From: Streptomyces fradiae ATCC 10745 = DSM 40063
GTDB taxonomy: Bacteria > Actinomycetota > Actinomycetes > Streptomycetales > Streptomycetaceae
DNA: 64,000 nt
Direction: 5' to 3'
Assembly: GCF_008704425.1 (NCBI RefSeq)
Contig: NZ_CP023696.1
Location: 3,334,501-3,398,500, forward strand
Part shown: positions 1 to 15,295 of the stretch, piece after piece
Layout: every line of letters begins with the position of its first letter
Numbering within the stretch: position 1 is the stretch's first letter
Notes under the pieces: model-generated
What the model was told of the DNA's origin: nothing
What the model saw: only the letters and a program-made list of their open reading frames with translations
Database searches by the model: none
Program-made: the position numbers and the translations under genes

Positions 1-16
1 CGGCCGCGGACGTACG

Positions 17-61
17 CGAGAACCCCTCCGACCTGGTTCTCGCAGGTGGGAGGGGTTCTCG
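17..61 (-). terminator. Terminator hairpin downstream of tRNA-Ala
   Basis: A 13-bp perfect inverted repeat (17-29 against 49-61) flanks a 19-nt loop and lies just past the 3' end of the tRNA-Ala gene. There is no U tract, which is common for high-GC actinobacterial terminators. Confidence 0.7.
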
Positions 62-66
62 GGAAG

Positions 67-139
67 TGGAGCCTAGGGGAGTCGAACCCCTGACATCTGC
101 CATGCAAAGACAGCGCTCTACCAACTGAGCTAAGGCCCC
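67..139 (-). tRNA. tRNA-Ala (anticodon TGC)
   Basis: The minus strand folds into a full cloverleaf of 73 nt without an encoded CCA tail. The acceptor stem GGGGCCU pairs with AGGCUCC and contains the G3-U70 wobble that identifies alanine tRNAs. The T arm carries GGTTCGA, and the anticodon loop reads TTTGCAT, giving anticodon TGC. With the tRNA-Ile at about 5.0 kb it forms the tRNA pair usually found near gyrA in actinobacteria. Confidence 0.95.
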
Positions 140-288
140 GTGGACCGCCGGGTCGCGGTGGTCGCAGACCAGAGTACCGGGTGGCGGGGGGTGCGCCGCA
201 AAAAGATTGGGGCTCCCCGTCGGCAACCGCCCTCCGTAAGATGCTCCGCGAGGTTCGCAGCAGCGAACCGAAGCGATGGGGAGACGCC

Positions 289-837
289 ATGGATGCTGCA
301 CAGCAGGAAGCGACCGCCAGAGCCAGAGAGCTCCAGCGCAGCTGGTACGGCGAACCGCTGGGGGCCCTCTTCCGCCGGCTGATCGACGACCTGGGCCTCA
401 ACCAGGCACGTCTCGCCGCCATACTCGGGCTGTCCGCCCCCATGCTGTCGCAGCTGATGAGCGGTCAGCGGGCGAAGATCGGCAACCCGGCCGTCGTGCA
501 GCGCGTCCAGGCCCTCCAGGAGCTCGCCGGGCAGGTCGCCGACGGCAGCGTCAGCGCGGTCGAGGCGGCGGACCGCATGGAGGAGATCAAGAAGTCCCAG
601 GGCGGTTCGGTCCTGACGGCCTCCGGCCAGTCCCCCGTCGGCTCGGGCGCGCCCACCGTGCGCCGCGTCGTACGGGAGATCCAGTCGCTGCTGCGCTCGG
701 TCGCGGCGGCCGGCGACATCATCGACGCCGCCGACTCCCTGGCACCCGCCCACCCCGAACTCGCCGAGTTCCTGCGGGTGTACGGGGCCGGGCGCACCGC
801 CGAGGCGGTCGCCCACTACGAGTCCCACCAGAGCTGA
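289..837 (+). CDS. Putative HTH DNA-binding protein
   Basis: A 182-aa protein starting at the ATG at 289, chosen because GGGGAG (278-283) sits 5 nt upstream. Residues about 30-75 look like an XRE-type helix-turn-helix (NQARLAAILGLSAPMLSQLM). The rest is helical without clear motifs and has no membrane segment. It is followed after 30 bp by a Ser/Thr kinase gene on the same strand, so the two are probably co-transcribed and may act together, for example with the regulator as a kinase substrate; that link is inference. Target genes are unknown. Confidence 0.85.
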   Translation: MDAAQQEATARARELQRSWYGEPLGALFRRLIDDLGLNQARLAAILGLSAPMLSQLMSGQRAKIGNPAVVQRVQALQELAGQVADGSVSAVEAADRMEEIKKSQGGSVLTASGQSPVGSGAPTVRRVVREIQSLLRSVAAAGDIIDAADSLAPAHPELAEFLRVYGAGRTAEAVAHYESHQS

Positions 838-867
838 CGGCAGCGGCAGGGGGAGCGGTACAGCGCG

Positions 868-2199
<1,332 letters not shown>

Positions 2200-2220
2200 C
2201 GGCACCGACGGCCCCCGGGC

Positions 2221-2270
2221 ACCCGTCAGCCCTGACAGCCCCGGCACCCGTCAGCCCTGACGGCCCCGGC
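2221..2270 (+). repeat. 25-bp tandem repeat between convergent genes
   Basis: Two adjacent 25-bp units (2221-2245 and 2246-2270) differ at one base. Each contains the palindrome GTCAGCCCTGAC, and a degenerate third copy precedes them near 2187. They lie between the convergent kinase and secreted-protein genes, where the hairpins could end transcription. Confidence 0.6.
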
Positions 2271-2404
2271 AGCCGAGGCACCCGCTCTACCGCCCCACGC
2301 CAGCGGCCCAAGGCACCGCCCTACGCCGCGGCCCCACGCCGCAGCCCCACGCCACCGCTCGGAGCGCAGGGCCCCGGCCCCCGGCGCGAGCGACCGGCTG
2401 CGAG

Positions 2405-3997
2405 CTACCAGCCCCGCCCCCGCGGCGGCCCGGAGCCCGCGGGCGCGTCCGCCGACGGCGGCACGGGCCCACCGGCCGCACCCACCGCACCCACCGCACC
2501 GGCCGCACTGGCCGCACCGGCAACCGAACCGGGAGCCGTCCCGCCCGTCGGCGGCCCGCCGGCCGCGCCCGCGCGCCGCCGCGCCAGCACCGTCCACAGC
2601 CCGAGCCCGGCGAGCAGCACCGTCCCCGCCCCGAACCCGCCGGCCGCGACGAGCCGCATCGTCCCGGCGTCCGGCGCGGCCTCCGCGCCGGTGCCGCCGT
2701 CGGCCGCCGCCCGCCGGTCGTCCTCGGTCACCGCGAAGATCCCGGCCGGCCCCGCGTACGGAGGCGCCGCCTGCGGCTCGCCCTCCACGTTGACGCGCAG
2801 CGTCAGCCCGTATCGCCGGTCACCGAACGTCTCCCCGACCTTCGGATGGAGGCTGACGCTCAGGTAGTACCAGCCCGCGAAGCGGACGTTGGAGGTCGCG
2901 GAATCCGAGGCGAAGCGGTTCTCGTACGCGACCGGCGGCAGCGGGTCGAAGGCCGCCGACTTCTGCCTGCCGTCGTACGAGAGCGAGTCCGCGCTGTCGA
3001 CGAGGCCGAGCGCCGGGTTGTACAGCGACACGGGCAGCGCGCTGCCGACGAAGCCGGTCCCCGCGGAGCTGCCCAGGTCGGCGCTGACGAACAGCTGCTG
3101 GCCCCAGTCGACGGGGACCCGGTAGAAGCGGCTCTCGCCGGGCCTGATCCGGTCGGTCCACTCGCCCTCGGTGAGGCCGGGGGCGTCGGCGAAGCCGGTG
3201 CCGCCCGCCCGTTCGCGCGGTCCCCCCGCGGGCGGCGCGGGGGAGGCGCTGGGCCAGCCGCCGGGCGCCTCGGTCGGCCCGGCCGCCTTGGGCTTCGGCT
3301 CCAGCACATGCCGCAGCTCCAGCCCCCAGGGGGCCCCGGACGACGACTCCTTGCCGTCGCGCTCGACGACGACGTAGTACGAGCCCGCCTCCTGGCACAG
3401 CGTCCGGTCGGGGTCCAGGGCGCGCTCGGCGTGCGCGGCGACGGGCCGGGCGAACCCGGCGGAACCGAACCGCGCCGAGCCGCTCCCGCAGTCGAACCCG
3501 TCCCGGTCCTGCAAGGAGACCTTCACGCCGTCCTGGAAGGACAGCGCGGCGCCCTGCGGCGGTACGGCCACGGCGGAGACGTACGCGTGGCCGGCGTCGT
3601 CCAGGTCGACGCGGTAGACCAGCTTGCCGCCCTTCGGCAGGGTGTCCCGGTAGACGGCGCCGGCCTCCAGCCGCGGGGCGTCGCTCGTGGTCGAGGCGCC
3701 GCGGACCGGCCGGGCGTCCGGCGCGTAGGCGTACGGACCGGCCTCACCGGCCGCCAGGGCCTGCGGCGCGCCCGCACCGGACGCGAGGAGGAGCGCCCCG
3801 GCGGCCAGCGCCGCCACACCGCCCCGCACCGCACGCGGCCCCCGCGCCCCGCGCGAGCCCCGCACCGCGCGCCGGACGCGCGCACCCGCCGCGTCTCCGG
3901 CCCCCGCAGCACGCCCTGTGCGCCCCCTGAGCCCCGCGCGCGGCGCAGGCGATCCGTCGCCCCCGGCCACGCCCCGGCTCCAGCTCCGCCCATCCAC
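2405..3997 (-). CDS. Secreted, C-terminally membrane-anchored protein of unknown function
   Basis: A 530-aa protein starting at GTG 3997, chosen because GAGGAG lies 7 nt upstream. An Arg-rich N-terminus runs into a hydrophobic segment ending near AQALAAGE-type residues (about 60-82), which looks like a long signal peptide. The exported part holds two similar beta-rich stretches (about 100-220 and 280-410) separated by a Pro/Gly-rich linker. A membrane helix near 450-475 is followed by an Ala/Gly/Pro-rich tail. Four or fewer Cys are present. I do not recognise the family; similar architectures occur in streptomycete cell-surface proteins. It is convergent with the kinase gene. Confidence 0.82.
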   Translation of the reverse strand: MDGRSWSRGVAGGDGSPAPRAGLRGRTGRAAGAGDAAGARVRRAVRGSRGARGPRAVRGGVAALAAGALLLASGAGAPQALAAGEAGPYAYAPDARPVRGASTTSDAPRLEAGAVYRDTLPKGGKLVYRVDLDDAGHAYVSAVAVPPQGAALSFQDGVKVSLQDRDGFDCGSGSARFGSAGFARPVAAHAERALDPDRTLCQEAGSYYVVVERDGKESSSGAPWGLELRHVLEPKPKAAGPTEAPGGWPSASPAPPAGGPRERAGGTGFADAPGLTEGEWTDRIRPGESRFYRVPVDWGQQLFVSADLGSSAGTGFVGSALPVSLYNPALGLVDSADSLSYDGRQKSAAFDPLPPVAYENRFASDSATSNVRFAGWYYLSVSLHPKVGETFGDRRYGLTLRVNVEGEPQAAPPYAGPAGIFAVTEDDRRAAADGGTGAEAAPDAGTMRLVAAGGFGAGTVLLAGLGLWTVLARRRAGAAGGPPTGGTAPGSVAGAASAAGAVGAVGAAGGPVPPSADAPAGSGPPRGRGW

Positions 3998-4173
3998 GCG
4001 CTTCTCCTCGTCGTCTCACCGGCTCTCCTCGTCTCACCGGCCGCACCATCCTGCCCCGAGGCGCCCGGCCGTGTCTGCGACGGGGCCCGACCAGCCCGCT
4101 TCGCCCGCCCCCGCGACCACCGCCACCCCCGAGCACCCCCGGGAAAGCAGCCCGGGCGCCCCCGGGAAAGCAG

Positions 4174-4206
4174 AAGGCCCCGGCCGCTTCGGCGGCCAGG
4201 GCCCTT
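4174..4206 (-). terminator. Hairpin terminator after the DLW-39 gene
   Basis: A GC-rich stem with a TTCG tetraloop (GGCCGC/GCGGCC core, then an imperfect GGCCC/GGGCC extension) lies 16 bp beyond the stop of the small gene at 4223. Confidence 0.6.
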
Positions 4207-4222
4207 CACGCGTGGGGCGCGC

Positions 4223-4351
4223 TCACGAACCTGCGGGCACGGAGTCGGTCGCCTCCGTCCACAGATCCTGCTCGGCGCGATCCGCCTGGATCTGGCGGTA
4301 CACGAGGAGCCCGCCGATGGCGGCCAGTGCGACCAGGAGAAGCTTCTTCAC
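4223..4351 (-). CDS. DLW-39 family small membrane protein
   Basis: A 42-aa protein beginning at GTG 4351 (VKKLLLVALAAIGGLLVYRQ), with GAGG about 8 nt upstream. Residues 2-18 form one membrane helix. The tail contains the Asp-Leu-Trp triplet (DLW) for which this short actinobacterial family is named. The reading frame continues upstream for 20 codons, but without a ribosome site and with a composition unlike the conserved part. Function is unknown. The gene is flanked by its own terminator and by gene-free DNA, so it is probably monocistronic. Confidence 0.8.
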   Translation of the reverse strand: MKKLLLVALAAIGGLLVYRQIQADRAEQDLWTEATDSVPAGS

Positions 4352-4727
4352 CGCGCGACCTCGTCTTTCGTTGACGTAGGGGACCTTATGGCGCCCGACT
4401 ATACACACCAACCGATATCAATCGGTGACCTAGCCAGGGACGACAGTACGCCACCGTCCCGACGCCCCGTCGGGCACCCCCGTCGAGCACTCCGGACACC
4501 CCCGGCACCCCGAGCACCCGCGTACCCCCCGCCGCTGTGGGACCGACCGGCGTGCGAGCCCGTGACCTCGTCCTTGTCGCGTCGATCACGGGAAGCCGGG
4601 GCTCGCGGCAGCTCTGCCCCGCGTCCGGCTCCGCGTGCACCGGGCTCGGGCGCCGACCGCTTCGCGTGCGTAGCCGCCGGTGCCGGACGTCGATGCCGGA
4701 GCACCGGGAAGCCCTCGACCCGTCGTG
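4352..4727. other. Gene-free stretch upstream of the DLW-39 gene
   Basis: This 376-bp gap between two small minus-strand genes must contain the promoter of the DLW-39 gene. The segment 4395-4440 is unusually AT-rich for this chromosome. I see no conserved motif or convincing coding sequence. Confidence 0.4.
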
Positions 4728-4919
4728 CTACTGGCTGGCGGCCACGGCGTGGACGAGGATGACGGCGCCCGCCAGGAAGACGACGACAGCGGCGATCACG
4801 GTGATGCCCAGCAGGCCCGTAAGACCCGCGATGGCCCTCCATCCGATCCGGGTCATCCGCTCGGCCCGCTCGACCGCGTCCTCGTAGTCGCTGTCGTCGT
4901 ACCAGTCCCGCTCGGTCAT
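4728..4919 (-). CDS. Small single-pass membrane protein, unknown function
   Basis: A 63-aa protein with an acidic cytoplasmic N-terminus (MTERDWYDDSDYED) and a hydrophobic C-terminal half (about 28-60) able to span the membrane once or twice. A run of G residues just upstream of the ATG serves as ribosome site. The acidic-then-hydrophobic layout and the absence of overlapping alternatives support a real gene. The family is not one I can name. Confidence 0.75.
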   Translation of the reverse strand: MTERDWYDDSDYEDAVERAERMTRIGWRAIAGLTGLLGITVIAAVVVFLAGAVILVHAVAASQ

Positions 4920-4940
4920 GGCCCCCCCGGCTCATCAACG

Positions 4941-4978
4941 GTGAAGACCCCCGACCGGAACCGGTCGGGGGTCTTCAC
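4941..4978 (-). terminator. Strong terminator after tRNA-Ile
   Basis: A perfect 18-bp inverted repeat (4941-4958 and 4961-4978) with a 2-nt centre lies 5 bp beyond the 3' end of tRNA-Ile. It separates that transcript from the small gene at 4919. Confidence 0.85.
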
Positions 4979-4983
4979 CACTG

Positions 4984-5057
4984 TGGGGCTAACAGGATTT
5001 GAACCTGTGGCCTCATCCTTATCAGGGATGCGCTCTAACCAACTGAGCTATAGCCCC
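4984..5057 (-). tRNA. tRNA-Ile (anticodon GAT)
   Basis: A 74-nt cloverleaf on the minus strand. The acceptor stem GGGGCTA/TAGCCCC, a D arm (AGCTCAGTTGGTTAGAGC) and a T arm with GGTTCAAATCC are all visible. The anticodon loop CTGATAA gives GAT. It lies 58 bp downstream of the DUF3566 gene, matching the gyrB-gyrA-DUF3566-ileT order also known from mycobacteria. Confidence 0.96.
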
Positions 5058-5115
5058 TCCGCGCTGCGCGCTGACCTCTGAAGATTAGCGCACAGGACGG
5101 CTCCCGCCAAAATCG

Positions 5116-5775
5116 CTACTCGTCCTCGGCGAGGGTGAGCTCCACACCGCCCACGAACCCGGCCGCCAGGTTGTAGATGAAGGCGCCCAGCGTGGCCAGC
5201 GCGGTGGCCAGCACGACGTCGATCACGGCGATGACCGCCGTGAACGTGAGGACGCGCGGCAGCGACAGGAAGGCCTGGAGGTCGAATCCGTTGCTCTCGG
5301 TCGAGCCCGTCGCGTCGCTGATCGTCGCGCCGACCGTCGAGAAGACGCCCATCGCGTCCATGACCATCCACAGGACGGCCGCCGCGACGACCGTGCAGAT
5401 GCCCAGTGCGATGGAGAGCAGGAAGCTGACCTTCATCACCGACCACGGGTCGGCCTTGGCGACCCGCAGCCGCGCCTTGCGCGTCCGCGGGGTCGTCTTG
5501 GCGCCCGTACGGGGCCGGCGCACCGCCGCGCCGCCCTGGACGCCGCCTCGGGCGCCCTGGGCCGCGTATGCCTGCGGCGGGTGGTACGGCTGGGACGCCT
5601 GCTGGGTGGACGACCGCTCACCGGGGAGCGGGCCGTCGTCGTACGTCTCGTACGGGGGCTTCGGCCCCCGGGTGTCGGTCACCGCAACCCCCTGGGAGTC
5701 CGTGGCAGGGCCACGGGCACCGTTCTTTCCCGAAGCGGCCGAGCCGGCCGTACCGGCGCCCGTGGCTCCGCTCAC
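5116..5775 (-). CDS. DUF3566 transmembrane protein
   Basis: A 219-aa protein with a disordered, Ala/Gly/Pro-rich N-terminal half (1-105) and a C-terminal half carrying two membrane helices (about 112-138 and 172-200), as in the DUF3566 family. This family sits directly after gyrA in many actinobacteria. The GTG at 5775 lies 3 nt beyond the gyrA stop, and its ribosome site GAGGAG is made by the last gyrA codons, so translation is coupled to gyrA. Function is unknown; the conserved position and membrane location hint at an envelope or division role, which is inference. Confidence 0.88.
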   Translation of the reverse strand: MSGATGAGTAGSAASGKNGARGPATDSQGVAVTDTRGPKPPYETYDDGPLPGERSSTQQASQPYHPPQAYAAQGARGGVQGGAAVRRPRTGAKTTPRTRKARLRVAKADPWSVMKVSFLLSIALGICTVVAAAVLWMVMDAMGVFSTVGATISDATGSTESNGFDLQAFLSLPRVLTFTAVIAVIDVVLATALATLGAFIYNLAAGFVGGVELTLAEDE

Positions 5776-5778
5776 GCT

Positions 5779-8439
<2,661 letters not shown>

Positions 8440-8480
8440 TGCTGTTCTTCGGTCCTTTCGTGCGGTCAGCTGAGACCGAC

Positions 8481-11397
<2,917 letters not shown>

Positions 11398-12027
11398 TCA
11401 CCCGTACGTGTCCCCCGCACCCGTACTGCCGGGCGCCCGCAGCGGCCCGTACCCCCGGCGCGGACCGCCCGGCCCGAGCACGCGGATCTGCCGTACGGTC
11501 CCGTGCCCCAGGTCCTCGTTGAGCCGGGCCACCAGCCGGGGCGCGAGCAGCCGCAGCTGGGTCGCCCACGCCGTGGAGTCGCACTGCACGGTGAGCACCC
11601 GCTCGCCGGGGTCCTCGTCGTACCGCAGCGGCACGCAGTGCTTCGCCAGGTCCTCGCCGACGATCTGCGGCCAGCGGCCCATGACACCGCCGACCGCCGC
11701 CGGGGTCTCCCAGCCGCGCTCGGTGATCAGCCGGTTGATCGCCGCGCCCAGCGGCAGCGGGTCCCGCCCGTCCGCGCGGGCGCCGGAACGCAGCCCTCCG
11801 CCGCGCCGTGCCTGCTTCTTCTGCTGCGCGGCGGCGCCCCGCGCCTTCGCCTGCTCCTTGGCCGCGCGCAGCGCCACGCGCGCGAGGTCGACGCCCGAGG
11901 GCTCCGGCACCGGAGCGGCCTGCGGGCCCGCCGCCCACGGCTGCTCCGCCGCGGACGGGGCCGGTGCGGGGCCCGGCGCCTGGGGCAGCGGCGCGGACCG
12001 CGGCTGCCAGTGCGGCTGGGTACTCAT
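11398..12027 (-). CDS. DUF721 / DciA-like replication protein
   Basis: A 209-aa protein. Residues about 95-190 match the DUF721 (DciA) fold: [31 protein letters not shown], then a Leu/Val-rich RNA- or DNA-binding-like region. The first 90 residues are Pro/Ala/Gln-rich and Lys/Arg-rich. DciA proteins are the ancestral loaders or operators of the replicative helicase DnaB in bacteria without DnaC/DnaI, as established for the family. The ATG overlaps the recF stop (ATGA, 12024-12027), so the two are translationally coupled. Placement in the dnaN-recF-gyrB cluster fits a replication role. Confidence 0.9.
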   Translation of the reverse strand: MSTQPHWQPRSAPLPQAPGPAPAPSAAEQPWAAGPQAAPVPEPSGVDLARVALRAAKEQAKARGAAAQQKKQARRGGGLRSGARADGRDPLPLGAAINRLITERGWETPAAVGGVMGRWPQIVGEDLAKHCVPLRYDEDPGERVLTVQCDSTAWATQLRLLAPRLVARLNEDLGHGTVRQIRVLGPGGPRRGYGPLRAPGSTGAGDTYG

Positions 12028-13154
12028 ACGCGCTCCACCTCCCCTTCCGACACCGCGTACCGCGCACCCGCCAGCACGCCCGGCACGTCGTCGTCGACCG
12101 CGGCCGTCACCAGCACCTGCTCGCCGGGAGCGACCAGTTCCGCCAGCCGCTCCCGCCGCCGCGCGTCCAGCTCCGCGAAGACGTCGTCCAGCACGAGCAC
12201 CGGTTCGTTGCCCTCCGCGCGCAGCAGGTCGTAGGAGGCCAGCCGGAGCGCCAGCGCGTACGACCAGGACTCGCCGTGGCTCGCGTACCCCTTCGCCGGC
12301 ATCTGCCCCAGCATCAGCGCGAGGTCGTCCCGGTGCGGCCCGACGAGGGTGACGCCCCGCTCGATCTCCTGCTTGCGCGCGTCCGCGAGCGCGGCGAGCA
12401 GCCGCTCGTACAGCGCCTCCCGGTCGGCCGGGGCGTGCCCCTCGCCGCCCGCGGAGCCGCGGTACTCCAGGGTGACGGGGCCACCGCCGGGGGCGAGCTG
12501 CTCGTACGCCTTGTCGGCGAGGGGCTGGAGGGTGGCGACCAGGTCGAGGCGGTGCGCCAGCAGTTCGGCGCCCACGCGGGCCAGGTGCTGGTCCCACACG
12601 TCGAGCGTGGACAGGTCCAGGGAGCGGCCGCCGTGGCGGCGGGCCATGGCGGCGCTCTTCAGCAGGGTGTTGCGCTGTCTGAGGACCCGGTCGTAGTCGG
12701 ACCGCACCCCCGCCATCCGCGGCGAGCGGGCGGTGACCAGCTCGTCGAGGAACCGGCGCCGCTCGCCGGGGTCGCCCTTCACCAGGGCGAGGTCCTCGGG
12801 CGCGAACAGCACCGTCCGTATGATCCCCAGCACGTCACGCGGTCTGACCTGCGAGGACCTGTTGATTCTCGCGCGGTTGGCCTTGCCGGGGTTGAGCTCC
12901 AGCTCCACCAGCTGCTGCCGCTCGCCCTGGCGCACGGCAGCCCGGATCACGGCCCGCGGGGCGCCCATCCGCACGAGGGGCGCGTCGGAGGACACCCGGT
13001 GGCTGCCGAGCGTCGCCAGGTAGCCGACGGCCTCCACCAGGTTGGTCTTGCCCTGCCCGTTGGCGCCGACGAAGACGCTGACGCCCGGGTCGAGAGGGAC
13101 CTCGACCCGGGCGTACGAGCGGAAGTCGGCCAGCGACAGATGCGTGACGTGCAT
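12024..13154 (-). CDS. recF: DNA replication and repair protein RecF
   Basis: A 376-aa SMC-like ATPase that loads RecA onto gapped DNA with RecO/RecR. The Walker A motif GANGQGKT spans 30-37, an ABC-like signature region reads [15 protein letters not shown], and Walker B is [12 protein letters not shown]. The N-terminus [14 protein letters not shown] is typical. It starts 32 bp downstream of gnd and overlaps the DUF721 gene by 4 nt. Length and order (dnaN-gnd-recF-DUF721-gyrB) match streptomycetes. Confidence 0.97.
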   Translation of the reverse strand: MHVTHLSLADFRSYARVEVPLDPGVSVFVGANGQGKTNLVEAVGYLATLGSHRVSSDAPLVRMGAPRAVIRAAVRQGERQQLVELELNPGKANRARINRSSQVRPRDVLGIIRTVLFAPEDLALVKGDPGERRRFLDELVTARSPRMAGVRSDYDRVLRQRNTLLKSAAMARRHGGRSLDLSTLDVWDQHLARVGAELLAHRLDLVATLQPLADKAYEQLAPGGGPVTLEYRGSAGGEGHAPADREALYERLLAALADARKQEIERGVTLVGPHRDDLALMLGQMPAKGYASHGESWSYALALRLASYDLLRAEGNEPVLVLDDVFAELDARRRERLAELVAPGEQVLVTAAVDDDVPGVLAGARYAVSEGEVERV

Positions 13155-13186
13155 GGATGTGCGCCGACCTCTCCCGGCTGAGCGTG

Positions 13187-14062
13187 TTACTTGTTCTCCA
13201 CCGCGTGGCCGCCGAACTGGTTGCGCAGCGCGGCGATCATCTTCATCTGCGGCGAGTCGTCCTGGCGGGACGCGAACCGCGCGAACAGCGACGCGGTGAT
13301 CGCGGGCAGCGGCACGGCGTTGTCGATGGCGGCCTCGACCGTCCAGCGGCCCTCGCCGGAGTCCGCGGCGTAGCCGCGCAGCTTCTCCAGGTGCTCGTCG
13401 TCGTCGAGCGCCCGGACCGCCAGGTCGAGCAGCCAGGAGCGGATGACCGTCCCCTCCTGCCAGGAGCGGAAGACCTCGCGGACGTCCGTGACGGAGTCCA
13501 CGGCCTCCAGCAGCTCCCAGCCCTCGGCGAAGGCCTGCATCATCGCGTACTCGATGCCGTTGTGCACCATCTTCGCGAAGTGGCCGGCGCCGACCTTGCC
13601 CGCGTGGACGGCTCCGAACTCACCCTCCGGCTTCAGCGCGTCGAAGACCGGCTGCACCTTGGCGACGTCCTCGGCGTCGCCGCCGTACATGAGGGCGTAG
13701 CCGTTCTCCAGGCCCCAGACGCCGCCGGAGACGCCGCAGTCGACGAAGCCGATGCCCTTGGCGGCCAGCTCCTCGGCGTGCTTCTCGTCGTCCGTCCAGC
13801 GGGAGTTGCCGCCGTCCACGACGACGTCGCCGGGGGAGAGCAGCTCCGCGAGCTGGTCGATGGTGGTCTGGGTGGCCTCGCCGGCCGGGACCATCACCCA
13901 CACGACGCGCGGGCCCTTCAGCGCGCCCACCAGCTCCTCGAGGCTGTGGACATCGGCGAGGTCGGGATTGCGGTCGTACCCGACGACGGTGTGGCCCGCG
14001 CGGCGGATGCGCTCGCGCATGTTGCCGCCCATCTTGCCGAGGCCGATGAGACCGAGCTCCAT
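13187..14062 (-). CDS. gnd: 6-phosphogluconate dehydrogenase (decarboxylating), short form
   Basis: A 291-aa enzyme that oxidatively decarboxylates 6-phosphogluconate to ribulose 5-phosphate in the pentose phosphate pathway. It has the dinucleotide-binding GLIGLGKMG (4-12), the substrate region [21 protein letters not shown] and the catalytic-lysine motif KMVHNGIEY. The length fits the short GndA-like group, which often prefers NAD, rather than the 470-aa form. The ATG at 14062 has AAGGAAG at the right distance; an in-frame extension upstream has none. Its place between dnaN and recF is characteristic of Streptomyces. Confidence 0.93.
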   Translation of the reverse strand: MELGLIGLGKMGGNMRERIRRAGHTVVGYDRNPDLADVHSLEELVGALKGPRVVWVMVPAGEATQTTIDQLAELLSPGDVVVDGGNSRWTDDEKHAEELAAKGIGFVDCGVSGGVWGLENGYALMYGGDAEDVAKVQPVFDALKPEGEFGAVHAGKVGAGHFAKMVHNGIEYAMMQAFAEGWELLEAVDSVTDVREVFRSWQEGTVIRSWLLDLAVRALDDDEHLEKLRGYAADSGEGRWTVEAAIDNAVPLPAITASLFARFASRQDDSPQMKMIAALRNQFGGHAVENK

Positions 14063-14164
14063 CAGATCTTCCTTACGCGTTGTGTGCGGTTCGTACCCGT
14101 GTCCGAGACTACGCCCGGACACGGGTGCACACCTGTGGGGTCAGCCGCTCGTTCGGCGCCCGAC

Positions 14165-15295
14165 TCAGCCGCTGAGGCGCACCGGCATGATCAGGTACTT
14201 GTACGCCTCGTCCGCCTCCGCGTCGACGGCCGGCTTGCCGTTGAGGAGCGCGGGCTTGGTGGACGTGGTGAAGGAGAGCTGGGCGACCGGGGCGTCGATG
14301 GCGCTGAGGCCGTCGAGCAGGAAGGTCGGGTTGAAGGCGATCGAGATGTCGTCGCCCTCCAGCTGCGCGTCGACACGCTCCACAGCCTGTGCGTCGTCGC
14401 TGGAACCGGCCTCCAGGATGAGCACGCCCTGCTCGAAGCTGAGCCGCACCGGGGTGTTCCGCTCGGCGACCAGCGCCACGCGCTTCACGGCCTCCACGAA
14501 CGGCGCCGTCTCGATCGTCGCGACCGAGTTGAACTCCGTCGGGAACAGCGTCCGGTACTTCGGCAGGTCGCCCTCGAGCAGCCGCGTGGTGGTGCGGCGG
14601 CCCGCGCCCTCGAAACCGATCAGGCCTTCGCCGGCACCGGAGCCCGCCAGCGCCAGCGTCACCGTGTCACCGCTGGTGAGGGCCTTGGCCGTGTCGAGCA
14701 GCGTCTTGGCGGGGACCAGCGCGACGGCGGAGGCGTCCGGGGACTCCGGCTTCCACAGGAACTCGCGGACCGCGAAGCGGTAGCGGTCGGTGGAGGCCAG
14801 CGTGACGCGGTCGCCCTCGATCTCGATGCGCACACCGGTCAGGACCGGCAGCGTGTCGTCACGGCCAGCGGCGATCGCCACCTGGGCGGCGGCGGAGGCG
14901 AAGACCTCGCCGGGCACCGTGCCGGTGGCGCTCGGCATCTGCGGCAGTGCGGGGTACTCCTCCACAGGCAGTGTGTGGAGGGTGAAGCGCGAGGAGCCGC
15001 AGACCACCGTGGCGCGCACCCCGTCCGTGGAGATCTCCACAGGCCTGTTGGGGAGCGCCCGGCAGATGTCGGCGAGCAGCCGCCCGGACACCAGGACCGT
15101 GCCGTCCTCCTCGACCTCGGCCTCGACGGAGACCCGCGCGGAGACCTCGTAGTCGAAGCTGGAGAAGCTCAGCGCACCGTCCTCGGCCTTCAGCAGCAGG
15201 CCCGCGAGCACGGGCGCGGGCGGCCGGGCCGGGAGGCTGCGGGCCACCCAGGCCACCGCCTCCGCGAGTACATCGCGCTCCACCCGGATCTTCAC
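14165..15295 (-). CDS. dnaN: DNA polymerase III beta sliding clamp
   Basis: A 376-aa ring-forming clamp that tethers the polymerase to DNA. It starts at GTG 15295 (VKIRVERDVLAEAVAWVARSL), preceded by AGGAGG. Three repeated clamp domains fill the sequence, and the conserved C-terminal YLIMPVRLSG ends it, as usual. An in-frame ATG 23 codons upstream lacks a ribosome site. It faces away from oriC, with dnaA on the other side. Confidence 0.97.
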   Translation of the reverse strand: MKIRVERDVLAEAVAWVARSLPARPPAPVLAGLLLKAEDGALSFSSFDYEVSARVSVEAEVEEDGTVLVSGRLLADICRALPNRPVEISTDGVRATVVCGSSRFTLHTLPVEEYPALPQMPSATGTVPGEVFASAAAQVAIAAGRDDTLPVLTGVRIEIEGDRVTLASTDRYRFAVREFLWKPESPDASAVALVPAKTLLDTAKALTSGDTVTLALAGSGAGEGLIGFEGAGRRTTTRLLEGDLPKYRTLFPTEFNSVATIETAPFVEAVKRVALVAERNTPVRLSFEQGVLILEAGSSDDAQAVERVDAQLEGDDISIAFNPTFLLDGLSAIDAPVAQLSFTTSTKPALLNGKPAVDAEADEAYKYLIMPVRLSG

